This document shows, piece by piece, positions 45,739-55,440 of a stretch of DNA of 64,000 nucleotides. The stretch is from Ectocarpus siliculosus. Its lineage: Eukaryota; Sar; Phaeophyceae; Ectocarpales; Ectocarpaceae. How positions within the stretch are numbered: position 1 is the first letter of the stretch; each line of letters starts with the position of its first letter. Below the pieces are notes generated by a model. The model saw only the letters and a program-made list of their open reading frames with translations. It ran no database searches and was not told where the DNA came from. Location: the NCBI GenBank assembly GCA_000310025.1, contig FN649755.1:2807308-2871307 (forward strand). The letters are read 5' to 3'. The translations under genes were made by a program, and so were the position numbers.

Positions 45739-45848
45739 TGTTGGCGCGCGACGCAGGGGCTGCCGCTCGGCCTCCCGCTCCGCGAAGCCCGCCGAAAGCC
45801 CTCTCTCAGCGAGACGCCGCCGCTCGGAGCTCCGAGCGGCCAGCGATC
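45739..45848. repeat. GC-rich 110-bp dispersed repeat, copy 2
   Basis: TTGGCGCGCGACGCAGGGGC, then CTCTCAGCGAGACGCCGCCG, CTCGGAGCTCCGAGCGGCCA. It is directly preceded by a GGGGGGCGGTAGCCCCCC hairpin that also occurs at 46.79 kb. Confidence 0.8.
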
Positions 45849-46206
45849 CGCGACTTAGACATGTAAGTAGCGACGTAAATACATCACATTCATTCAGAGT
45901 ACCTTATGTTGCCACGTACCACAATTAGACAAAAGCGGCTTAGACGTGTACGTGTAGATGCCAAGTACATTTAGAGTGTCGGCTACCACTTTCAAGATGA
46001 GTGTGTGTGTAAGTGTTGGCTACATTTTGAGTGTACCCTAACGATTGGTTCCCAAGGGACTCGTTTGCCGTTCCCGATTGCGTCTGAACAAAGCTGTCGC
46101 TCTACATTGTAAGTTGTACATTTTCAACTTTGCATGAATACATAGCGCCGAAGAATGGTTCCGGCCTAGATTACGCTTTAGTCTGGAGTGTCACGCTAGA
46201 CTTCAT

Positions 46207-46600
46207 AGAGTATCACATTCGAGTTGAGACTGTGTCGTTTCCTTCTCACCTTCTTACCGTGTAAGAGCCGTCTTCTGAGCTCTACTTCACGGTAATGGTT
46301 TGAACACCGAACGCCGAGTAATGCTTCCGGTGTACATTGCAAGTCCGAAAATCTCGCATATATACAAGTATATATCGAGATTGTAAGACCGACCGTAGTC
46401 CAGAATATCACATTCGAGTACATACTAGAGTATCACAGTAGAGTTGCGACTGTGTCGTTTCCTTTGCAACATATAAGAGCCACCTTCTCAGCTCTACTTT
46501 ACAGCAAAATGGTTTCACACGGTACGCCGCGTAATGCTTCCGGTGTACATCGCAAGTCCGAAAATCTCGCATATCGAGATTGTATGTACTTCACGTTGCG
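46207..46600. repeat. 220-bp tandem duplication
   Basis: AGAGTATCACA, GACTGTGTCGTTTCCTT, TCAGCTCTACTT and AATGCTTCCGGTGTACAT recur in order at 46207 and 46427. A shorter palindromic ATATCGAGATTGTA ends each. Confidence 0.85.
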
Positions 46601-46689
46601 CCGAAGAATAGTTCCGGTCAAATCTTCAGTTTGTGGTGTTTTTTCTTTCGTGGTCCACGAACTGCCTTCTTCGGGAAAATAACTAAATC

Positions 46690-46820
46690 ATATCCTGACC
46701 ACATCAAGCACGTCCCACTTGGTATGTGTTTCAACACCCCGACGTTTCCCTCTCCGCATAGAGCACCAGCCGAAACGAAGGACGGGGGGGGCGGTAGCCC
46801 CCCGCGTCCGGAGCCCTTGT
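46690..46820. repeat. mosaic block with a GC hairpin
   Basis: It contains the hairpin GGGGGGCGGTAGCCCCCC shared with 45.7 kb and the 20-mer CGTCCCACTTGGTATGTGTT shared with 44.2 kb. See the findings for how the three places relate. Confidence 0.6.
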
Positions 46821-47358
46821 ATTGATGTATTATCCGTAGAGAGACTGCTATGAAATGGGCGATGGGTGTATGAATTCGGGTAGAAAACGTCCTCTATTTG
46901 GGCCGGGAGGACGGCTCTTCGGTGTGACGTCTCGTGCTGTTCATGGGAGACTCGTGCAACATGCCTACGTCCGCAAACGACGACCACATGATATAACGTA
47001 ATGTTCATCAAGACTCTGCAACATGTATACTCAACAGGCAAGCACATGATTGACCCCGGTGAGATAATGTGGCTCATCCTGTGGCATTTCCCTGTGTCTA
47101 CATTGCATTTTCACTGCTGCCGGCTCAAGAAACCCGTTGTTCCCGAATGAATAGAGGACGTATAGCAATCGGATCAACGTAATCAACGCAAGAAAAAGCT
47201 CAACAAAGCGAGAAACCGGAAGAATTGTGACGTCATAATTGGGCGTGTTGCTTGTAATTGTTTTGGGTAAATATTTTTATTTTTCAAGTTTGGGGACGCA
47301 ACATGAAAAACAGAGAGACAAGGCAGCGTGTTTCTAGATGGAAAAAATATACGGCATA

Positions 47359-47566
47359 CAACACCAGATAACACACACCCTGGGCCGCTTTTCGAAGCTC
47401 GATTGCGCCACGACGAAAACCATGCATAAACAAAACGATACATTTTTCGGAAAGCTCTCGACGAGACGGCTTCAACGCCGCCGCTTTCGGCGCTGCGACT
47501 CTCTCTCTCTGTTGTTGAGAAATCGAGCTTTGAAAATCGGTCCAGGGGGTGTGTTATCTTGAGTTG
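47359..47566. mobile_element. TA-flanked MITE, GATAACACACACC subfamily
   Basis: Arms CAACACCAGATAACACACAC and the complement of GTGTTATCTTGAGTTG lie next to TA. The interior includes GGAAAGCTCTCGACGAGACG and AACGCCGCCGCTTTCGGCGC. It is 208 bp. Confidence 0.85.
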
Positions 47567-47736
47567 TACAAGGTAGACGCACGTTCACCTGTTTCGTTCC
47601 GGGCTTGGAGCCTTTCGAAGCCACTTCGGAGCACCCACGAAGGGTGCACCTACTTCTTGTCGAGGCGGGAACCGGCACATGACCAGTGGCACGCACAGCG
47701 AACGCGTGAAGAACAAGGGAGGGACGGAGGACGGGC

Positions 47737-47762
47737 GGAGGGAGGGAGGGAGGGAGGGAGGG
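47737..47762. repeat. (GGGA)n simple repeat
   Basis: About six AGGG units. Confidence 0.9.
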
Positions 47763-47837
47763 ACTGTTCGTCTTAAGCTGCGTGCAATACTGGAGGGTGG
47801 AATTAATGAAATGGTTTTTGTCCGGCTCTGGTTCTGG

Positions 47838-48037
47838 CTATCCACATGTAGGCATGGCCGCAAACGAGCACTGCTGCTCCGGTAGCCGTAGACACGCAGG
47901 TTGGTCATCTACCAACGTAACCACGGATCTTGGGGGGGAGGTTGAGGAGAGCAATGCATACAGTGCAGACCCGTCCCGCGAGAACCTGCCATCGTGAGTG
48001 AGGCTCAGGGCCATGCAGGCGTCTGAGAGCCACTGAC
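47838..48037 (-). CDS. coding-like segment, candidate exon
   Basis: An acceptor TTTCCTACAG at 48038 is followed by an open frame reading QWLSDACMALSLTHDGRFSR and DGSALYALLSSTSPPRSVVT to a TAG. It has the flavour of a terminal exon. It needs an incoming phase that EsV-1-7 exon 3 does not supply, so it would not simply continue that gene. No family is recognised. Confidence 0.25.
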
Positions 48038-48289
48038 CTGTAGGAAAGTACCATTCATTCGCATTGCGTATGTGTACGTACGTGCCCAGTTTGTCCCATC
48101 GGCCAACAACTAGAAACAAAAATAGAAAACCAAAAAAACGATTGTTCCCATTGAACCGGTGTGGAGTCCTACTCGCCAAGCGGACAGAGGCGCGACACAT
48201 TACCCTCTCAACGAGCACCGTGGACAACACCGCGATCTACATCCAGTACCACAAATACATAAAAAGTATGATAAGTTCCATAAAAATTC

Positions 48290-48415
48290 GAAGGCAAAGT
48301 ACCGCAAGAGGGGTTGGGTAAGGGGACCTCAGGGAGAGAGAGTGACCCTTCTGTGTGACCACGGGTTGGAGTAAACAGCACAACAAGTGCTGTGATTTGA
48401 AGTGAAGACAAAAAA
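48290..48415 (+). mobile_element. SINE family 1, 3' half
   Basis: GGCAAAGTACCGCAAGAGGG, then CTTCTGTGTGACCACGGGTT, GATTTGAAGTGAAGACAAAA. 5'-truncated. Confidence 0.8.
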
Positions 48416-48796
48416 CATGCTTCATGTTCGAACCACCAAGTGCGCCTCGCAAAATTGTCGTCAACCATCTTCGCCGGAGGGCCGGCAGTGAAACATGACG
48501 CGCGTGGCATGTAGCAAGCGGTCGGAAGGGAAATATTAGGTTGCGAACGGGTTGCCCATATGTGGAGTAGAAGGAACCAGAGCTGGAAACTTGGGAGGGA
48601 TTTTCACAACGATATAGTGCGTACATTAGCGCTGATATATCTCTTCCACCCATCATGATAACCTACCTCGACGGTGGTAATGAAAAATATGATGGAGACT
48701 CGACCGGCAATTGACAGATCTTCAAACGCGGGCGGGGCCTACTGTACCGGCACTTAAAAGGTGCGTTTACTGCTGTACGACAACAACCGCACGCAC

Positions 48797-51665
48797 CTCC
48801 TACGGTTAAAGTTGACCATCTTTCCGCTCGACCCAGTATGGCGTGCACAGCGGCTCCGTTTCCCTCCCTCCACGCCGAACGTTGCGCGCAAGGTGCATCC
48901 GCTGACCACGCACTTCTTGTTGAAGATGTCGGACTGTACAGCAAATCGACCGAGCGCACGAGCAGGAGGAAAGGGTTAGCCGTTGGCAAGGGATTTGCCG
49001 TCGGTGGGGAAGCGGTCGGTCGGATTCATTCGACAAGTCGTCCTAGTAATGACCACCGGAGGTGATATGTTTATTCGTTTATCCCGACACCGTGGAGAAC
49101 AGCCCCCACAACACCAGAGCACACGGCGAGAATCACAGCGAGCGTCGAAAACAAAACTGGAACGGTAGGAATAGATTCTGGAAAAAGGGTGGGTTGTGAG
49201 AAAAACCAAGCCACCGCCGACCAATGCTAGCTCAAAGAAGTGACTAGTTAAGCGCGGGTGTTATATGTAGGAGGTAAAGATAGAGGCTTATACTGAACTG
49301 CGAGCGAATCTGCACGTGGTGTAGGTAGAGGGTATTAGTGAACTGCGGGCGTCATGTGCAAGTGGTAAGTGGTAAAGGTATCCGTTCTGAGTAACATGCG
49401 GGCGTTATCTGCAGGTGGCAAGGTAGAGGTTGTTAGCGAACTGCGGGCGTTATCTTTAGGGGTAAAGGTAGAAGTTCTTTGTGAACTGCGGGCGTTATCT
49501 GAAGGTGGTATAAAATAGCACCTGGTGTTCCTCCGCGTGCGTGGCGCAACGCTCCCGCTTTCCGCCGGGGACCCCGTATGTCGCCACCTGGGAGTACAGA
49601 ACACGCAGCGGCGGGCGATCAAACACGGCGGCGCGCGCTATCAGATGGTCGTATCGTTCATTCGCACTGTCTTGTGCCACATATCACACCAAACGACATG
49701 CAACGCCTACCAGTTACTTACTTCATTATTGGCACCCTGTATTCGAAATTTCTTTGTCACTCATCACACAAAACAACATGAAACGCCTGTTGTACACCTC
49801 ATGTTATTTATGCCCTTTTTTTGAAATTTCCTTGTCACCCATCACACAAAACAACACATGAAACGCCCATCACTTACTATCGACACGAAGCCCCTCCTTA
49901 TTAATGAAACCATAACTATATATTTCGCCAAAGATCGCCCGGAAACGCACCCTCGTGCCGTGGTTCACTCTATAGGATACGCATAAACGGCCACATTTCA
50001 CGTACACTTGGCACCCGTGGCACAAAAAACAACAAGAATCCCTAGATATTAATTGAAACCCAAAAAACGCCCCCCGTCTTTCGTACAAGATCCCCCAACA
50101 ATACACCTTCGTGCCGTGGTTCACTATTTAGGATACACGCATAAACGACCATATTTCGTACGCACTTATCACCCTGCATCACTTCAAACAATACTGAAGC
50201 GAAAATACCCCCTCAACGAGCGGCTGTCTGTGTTCGTCCACCAACAGCCGTTCGCCTTAGCCCCACACTGCTGTACTGCTGTGTGTACACTGCTGTGTGT
50301 ACACGTACGCACGTGCTTCGTTGTTCATTTTCCCCAGCGTTGTGGTGGCGACGTGGCTGTGTTGCCCTTAGCTACTTCAGGTTGCATGCCAAGTCGACTG
50401 TTTGTTGGCCAGTTTCATGGAACCCCAAGAAAACAATTTCCCACTACAGCAGTGTCGTCAGGCTGTCGATGCGTTTGCTGATGCTGCGTGCCAAATACTG
50501 CAATTTAGTGTTGTGTGCGTTTTTTGGGGGGTATTTTTCATTGAGGAATGTGTTTTTTTATGCTATTGCCTCCGGCGTTGTCGTCCTGCCCCGATTGTCC
50601 CCCCTGACACCACCTATGACCACGATCCGACTCGCACACCAGAACGAAAGCCAACATTTCGGACAGAACATTTCATCACAAACCACACCAACATTTCTCT
50701 CTTCCAGACCTACTGCTGTATGAAAAGTGCGCCTACATGATTGAATACTGCAGTATTTCTTATTCCTTCTTGTTCATGCGTTTCATCCTTTCGGTCCTCC
50801 AAAAAATCCATTTACATAGAAGAGGTCCTTCGCATGTTTTTCTTTTTTGTCTTCACTTCCAAATCAGCGCTCACAGCCGTGGTCACACAGAAGAGCCCCT
50901 CTCTACCCTCCCCTCCTGCGGTACGTTGCCTTCGATTCGTAATGCGAGAAAAGTGCAGCACTCTCTTCCCTCTGTGTACATGTAGCGCTATCCACTAGGC
51001 CAGGAGCGGAAGCGAGAGAAAAACTCACTTTGCAAGAAATTCGCCTGATTAAAAACGGACGCTACCGTACCGCTCACCTTCTCCATCTACAGAGAAGAGA
51101 TCCTTCGCATGCATGCGCCTCACCAAAAACGGACGCTACCGTACCGTACCGTACCGCTCACCTTCCCGCAGTTCTCGTGGCTACACTTCTTGCTGGCGAC
51201 GTTGATCATGCCGGCCTTCGCGTGGAGCTTGCAGAACTTCCGCTTGGTGCCGGGGGCCCCGTAGGACGGCACGGTCGAGCAGCCCGGCTCGTTGCACACC
51301 CGCGTGCTCCAGCGGCCGTTCTTGCCGTTGCCGGCGGCAGCGGCGGGGGCCTCAGCGGCGGCGGCGGTGGGGACGGCGGCGGGGACGGCGGCGGCGGCGC
51401 CTCCCCGGCTACGGAACTCCTGCTCTTGTGCCGGTGGACGGTGATGGCGTCCAGGCTTGTCCTCGTGGGGGGCCGGCGGCGGCGGCGGCAGCGGCGGCGA
51501 CAGGTGCTTGGTCGCTAGATTGGGAGAAGGCGCGGTCGAGCCTTGCCGAAACATCGCTTGCCGTTGCTCTTCTGCCGCCGACCAGCCGATCGGGAAGCGG
51601 CGGGAAGGGGTGGCCGCCGTCGTGGCGGTGCCGTCGAGCCGGCTGTGGAGTGCGCCCTTCCGCAT
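48797..51665 (-). CDS. EsV-1-7 repeat protein, exons 1-3
   Basis: Exon 1 is 51162-51665 (ATG at 51665 with context GTCACCATGC), exon 2 is 49522-49587, and exon 3 is 48797-48933, leaving phase 2. Donors are AAG|GTGAGC, CAG|GTGCTA (weak) and AG|GTGCGT; acceptors are CTCCCAG and CTGTACAG. Residues 1-120 are low-complexity, Pro-, Ala- and Gly-rich. Three EsV-1-7 repeats follow, with Cys at 124/129/145, 161/166/182 and 198/203/219 and His at 148, 185 and 222. An aromatic-Gly pair sits at 135, 172 and 209. The spacing C-x4-C-x15-C-x2-H and the 37-residue period hold across both splice sites, which fixes the exon joins. The family, whose best-known member is the Ectocarpus developmental regulator IMMEDIATE UPRIGHT, is thought to bind metal, probably Zn. 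Its molecular role is unknown. The 3' end is uncertain; candidates are at 41478-41649 and 40752-41408. Confidence 0.85.
49255..49510. repeat. 50-60 bp minisatellite in intron 2 of the EsV-1-7 gene
   Basis: Five units on the pattern GTGAACTGCGGGCGTTATCT, GAAGGTGG, TAAAGGTAGAGGTT. The array touches the donor side of exon 2. Confidence 0.85.
49680..49870. repeat. 80-bp tandem units in intron 1 of the EsV-1-7 gene
   Basis: ATCACACAAAACAACATGAA and variants occur three times (about 49684, 49763 and 49840), with GAAATTTCTTTGTCAC between them. Confidence 0.8.
49957..50210. repeat. 156-bp tandem duplication in intron 1
   Basis: CGTGCCGTGGTTCACT occurs at 49954 and 50110, followed by TAGGATAC-CGCATAAACG and CCATATTTCGTACGCACTT-like sequence. 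Confidence 0.8.
50833..51050 (-). mobile_element. SINE family 1, lacking the first tRNA head
   Basis: On the minus strand it runs from GCAAAGTGAGTTTTTCTCTC through the second tRNA-like unit (TGGCCTAGTGGATAGCGC), AACGTACCGCAGGAGGGGAG and TGTGTGACCACGG to GCTGATTTGGAAGTGAAGAC. It splits a local duplication of sequence that contains the exon 1 splice donor of the EsV-1-7 gene. Confidence 0.85.
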
Positions 51666-52248
51666 GGTGACGGAAGCAGCTGCCCCGGGAGAAGAAGAAA
51701 AAACGGCCGCACTGATTGTAGCTCCTGGCCGGACGCCGCGAGGAAAGCGGTACAAAACGAAGAGAGGCAGAAAAGGGTACATGATAATATAAGAAGAGAG
51801 GCAGAAAAGGGTACACGATACTTCATACCAACAGTGGCAGAAAGGGGATAATATGGCATACGAAGAGGGGCACGGTCGGGCGGGCGTAATAATCATGTTA
51901 CATGCGAAGAGGGGCGGCGGCGAGGGGGTACTCATGCTACATGCGAAATTGGCAGTTAACAAGGCCCGGGGTACACTCAGGTTACATGTGAACTGGGTCG
52001 GTCGCCCGGGGGGGGCGTACATACGCATGCTAAATACGAAGAGGGCGGGGGGCCTACACATGTCATATGTGAAGTCGGCCGGTCGCCCGGGGGGGAGTAC
52101 TCTCTTGTTTTGCAAGCCTTAGCTGTTAGACCAGGTGTCTTCCTCTAGCAGGTGGGGCTAGACGTGGCGACAGGTGGATGGAGAAAGAGAGCACGAGGGA
52201 GCAGGGGTTGAACCGAAATTTTCACGAAGGAGAGAGCGATATACCATA

Positions 52249-52441
52249 AGGTTGCGAGTCAGCGTACAAGGGGTGCGATCGATTTTCAAAGCGCAACTTC
52301 TCCCCGACCAACCAGGAGGGTGCGAGCGCCAAATCATACTGTTCCGGAAAGCTCTCGATGAGATATTTCCAAAACCGCCCTGGTTGTGGAGAAATGACGC
52401 TTTGCAAATCGACCGCACCCCTGTGCGCTGACTCGCAACCT
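52249..52441. mobile_element. TA-flanked MITE, AGGTTGCGAGTCAGCG type
   Basis: Perfect outer inverted repeats AGGTTGCGAGTCAGCG with TA on both sides. The inner arms GGTGCGATCGATTTTCAAAG and GGTGCGGTCGATTTGCAAAG also match. It is 193 bp. The core GGAAAGCTCTCGATGAGA ties it to the larger MITE family. Confidence 0.88.
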
Positions 52442-52817
52442 TACGGGATATATATATATATATATCACATACAGTACTGGGCCCTGTTTAGTGCCGGTAC
52501 GTGCACAGAGCGTTCACCGGCACTAAACCGGGCACCCGGCAATATTGCGAATAGTGCCAAAACGGCACTATTGAGGACTGGCAAATCCCTCATTAGTGCC
52601 GGTCTGGCACTAATGAGGTTGTGTTCGACTAATATGGTGTAGCGCCCACGTTTGCAGGGTCAACAGAGTACGAAATGGATCGACACTGCAGGAAGTTCCA
52701 GCGTGGGCGTGGGCAGACTTTCTTTCCTGCGACATGTGTGGTTCCAACCTGTGGAGCCAACAAGTGTTTGTTGTAAAATAAGATGTACAGTAGTTTCGGG
52801 CTACAGCCTAACCAGGA

Positions 52818-53039
52818 CTACATAGTCGACGGCGAAACAAGACACGTCATGTACTCGAGTAAGCTGTGACGGCACAAACTGCTTGTAAAGCTCTCGTTCG
52901 TACAAAATATCACTGCACAAAACATGCTGCCGCAAATGCCGTGCAGCCGCCCGCCACATCCTCCTTGGCAGTGGTGGCCATGAGGGTCTTGCGGCGTTGA
53001 GTCTGGTTGAGCGCAAAGTTCACCTTCCGCACATGGCAT
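52818..53039 (-). CDS. short zinc-finger reading frame inside the TIR element
   Basis: ATG at 53039 opens MPCAEGELCAQPDSTPQDPH, then GHHCQGGCGGRLHGICG. Cys 3 and 9, Cys 24 and 28, His 33 and Cys 36 are spaced like a small treble-clef zinc finger of the type found at the start of transposon-encoded and some brown-algal proteins. The finger is followed by 35 less conserved residues to a stop. The frame starts about 70 bp beyond the 3' end of the LINE-like insertion. It may be the N-terminus of the element's own protein, now truncated. Confidence 0.45.
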   Translation of the reverse strand: MPCAEGELCAQPDSTPQDPHGHHCQGGCGGRLHGICGSMFCAVIFCTNESFTSSLCRHSLLEYMTCLVSPSTM

Positions 53040-53111
53040 GGTACGCCCCTGCGAAGAGCTGTTCGGGTCTGCAGTAGCACGTGTACCCTATTTCTCTGTG
53101 TGGAGTCTGTC

Positions 53112-54190
53112 TTCTCTGCCTGGTGTGTGTGCTTTTACTATTAGCATCGACCGCGCTGACCGGCTGACCAGTGAAAAGACGTCAGTCTTAGTGCGGTTGA
53201 CAACACAAAACACTTTTATCTGCCATGAAACTGGGATCCCGTGAGGGGGCAGCATGGGAGAGGCTAAACTACCCTTCGGATCAAAGACAGAAACAACAGC
53301 AACAGAAGACAACTGGACGCGTCTACCCAACTATTTCCTTGTACTCTAGTTCGTTTAGGAGTACTTTCACCATTATCCTCCTTGTTTTCGCTACCATCAT
53401 TCTGATCCTCATTTTGACAAGAATCTCTAGGCAAGCCCTACGTTTTTTTGTTTCGGGGAAGGTCATCTGGCTCAAACCCTTTGCTCTCTTCCACTCCTCC
53501 ATGTTTCCTCCTCCATCGTCGTCTTCGTCCTCCTTTCTTCCCTTTCCCTTTTCTTCGTGTCCGTCACTCCTAAAAGAATCACCCTCATTACTAACGTTGT
53601 CGCAGAGATCCCAACCGATTGGCCCTGGTGGAAGTTGGTCGATCAGTAGCCCATGACGTCTGAACACATCGCGAGTTCGCATCTACAGAAAACGAGCTAG
53701 CTCGAAGGTAAACCGTCTCCGAATCCTGTTAGTATGAAAAGCTTTCAGGCGAACTAAGGCTCTTTCGTCGTCGAAATTCCCCCGGCAAAAAGCTTCGTGC
53801 GCCAAGTGGTGGGCGATAGCAACGATGAGTCGATTGGTGCCTTTGCCAAGACCAGCCCGGGGTTGAAAGTTCCCGCATACAATTGTAGTGATTTGCCTTA
53901 CTTGCAGCTCGATCTTCGAGGGCGGATCCTGGCTTTCGAATCGACGTGTCGATGCTTCGACCTGCGGATGGGTTGACAATTGTTACGTCTATAAGAATGG
54001 ACTTGGTGCAGAGTTCCTCTTCCTTCTCTCCTGCGTGTAATCCTGGGGGTACTACCAAATCCATCTTGCATGGCCCCTTTCCCCTACCAGTGCCCGTGGT
54101 AAAAGGGGAGGAATCCTCAACGGCGATGAGCATATGGCACTCGCGCAGTGTCTTGAGGACTACTCGAACCATCCTGTTATTTATGGAGGA
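53112..54190 (-). mobile_element. LINE-like retroelement, C-terminal coding part and 3' untranslated region
   Basis: On the minus strand the coding remnant reads KGPCKMDLVVPPGLHAGE, then SILIDVTIVNPSAGRS and RKPGSALEDRAASKANHY. This is the domain that follows the reverse transcriptase in many algal and protist LINEs (DVTVVHP...A--...K--KY). It is followed by a 3' region matching the copies at 37.9, 43.2 and 33.9 kb, which supports a common 3' end near 53112. The reverse transcriptase itself is absent, so this is a 5'-truncated, inactive copy. Confidence 0.6.
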
Positions 54191-54559
54191 AGGTTGAGGC
54201 GCCGGTCTTGGTGCAGACGAGGGAGTGGGCTCGGCTCAAGCGGTCCTTGCATGGTAACAATGCACCTGCACCACAAAGTTTGCCTGTGCCGCAGTCTGCT
54301 CGATCGTGACTCCCCAGTACACGACCGATAGTGTGTGTGTGTGTTCGCGCGGGGTAACCGGGACTATTGGGGGTGACAGCGGCGCCGAACCGGCACTAAA
54401 CCGGGCATGCCCTCAATAGTGCCGGTTTGGCAATATTGAGGGCAGTGCCTGTGTCCAGAGATTTTACCGGCACTAAACCGGGCACCTGGCACTATTCAAC
54501 CGGCACTAAACAGGGCCCAGTACTGTACCACACAACTACGTCTCAGCGGCGGCTACGGG

Positions 54560-54790
54560 TCGTTTTAATCATGGCTGTTTTTTCCAACTTCCTAATCCCA
54601 AAAATTTGGAAGTCATCGAAAACTGTGGAAATTTTTCCAAAATTTTGGAAGTGACCAGGGCCCCAAAACTTTGGAATGGTATCTAAATAGCTTCCACATT
54701 TTTGGAAAATTTCCAAAGTTATTGACTTCGAACTCGCCGCGCAAAGCTTCCAAATTTGGAAACATTACAAATATTTGGGGGAAAAGTGCT
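54560..54790. repeat. TTTGGAA/TTCCAAA-rich repeat, copy 1
   Basis: GTCGTTTTAATCATGGCTGT, then many TTTGGAA and TTCCAAA words (about fifteen), giving multiple small inverted pairs. Same start and order as at 58.96 kb. Confidence 0.75.
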
Positions 54791-55067
54791 CTGTCTAAAA
54801 TGGCCCTAACGCGAAAACATCAGTGAGCAAACAAATATTCACAGTTGCATGTACAGTACCGACAGTTGGATAGCCACAAAAAAAATCGCCCCGACAGAAA
54901 ATCCGTACAGCAGTACAACATACATATTGTTTCCTCGTCAGGAATCCTACTGGGCCACATGTATGTGTGGTCGATGCTCAGGTCCCCACACAAGGACACA
55001 ATGCGTCGGACAAATTAAGAGTTGTATTGTAAAAAAAAAAAAAAAAAAGTCATAAATACGAAGTATA

Positions 55068-55225
55068 CAGAGGGAAGAGAGTGCTGAACTCCCTCGCATT
55101 AAAATCGAAGGCAAAGTACCGCAGGAGGGGAGGGTAGAGAGGGGCTCTTCTGTGTGACCACGGGTTGGACTAAACGGCACTAGTGCTGTGAGCGCTGATT
55201 TGAAGTGAAGAAAAAAAAAAAAAAA
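55068..55225 (+). mobile_element. SINE family 1, 3' half
   Basis: AGAGGGAAGAGAGTGCTGAA, GGCAAAGTACCGCAGGAGGG, TGTGTGACCACGGGTTGGAC, GCTGATTTGAAGTGAAGAAA and poly-A. The 5' border follows a run of 18 A. Confidence 0.85.
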
Positions 55226-55227
55226 GG

Positions 55228-55440
55228 TCTAGTGCGGGCGGGTGTCACGTATCGGACGTTGTGTGCCCGCTACTTTGGACAGAGCAATGAGTCAAGTCTG
55301 TATTTTTTTCGGGCGGGCGCGTTGTTCATCGGGCACTCTGCGGTGTGCCCGCCACTTTGAACAGAGCCATGAGCCAAGTGTGGTTTATTGCGAGGGCGCA
55401 AAAGCGGGCGCGTTGTTTATCGGACATCATGTGGCCACTT
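55228..55440. repeat. 85-90 bp tandem units
   Basis: GCGGGCGGGTGTCACGTATC, GGGCGGGCGCGTTGTTCATC and AGCGGGCGCGTTGTTTATCG start two and a half units. They contain GTGTGCCCGC-ACTTTG-ACAGAGC-ATGAG-CAAG. Confidence 0.8.

Larger units (their letters stand above)
52472..54524. mobile_element. 2.05-kb element with perfect terminal inverted repeats and TA flanks
   Basis: CAGTACTGGGCCCTGTTTAG, then TGCCGG at the left, is repeated exactly in inverse at the right (26 bp or slightly more), with TA on each side. Subterminal copies of CCGGCACTAAACCGGGCA are spread inside both ends. TA flanks and a CAGT start fit the Tc1/mariner superfamily, including pogo-like elements, but I see no DDE transposase. It holds a zinc-finger reading frame and a truncated LINE-like insertion. 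It is most likely a non-autonomous or decayed DNA transposon hosting a nested retroelement. Confidence 0.75.

Noticed and set aside
53323-53660. conserved hydrophobic peptide (FTIILLVF / FTIILLAF) shared by 53.4 and 38.1 kb
   Set aside because: Both lie in the 3' untranslated part of the LINE-like element and on the strand opposite to its coding remnant. The peptide similarity follows from DNA similarity.
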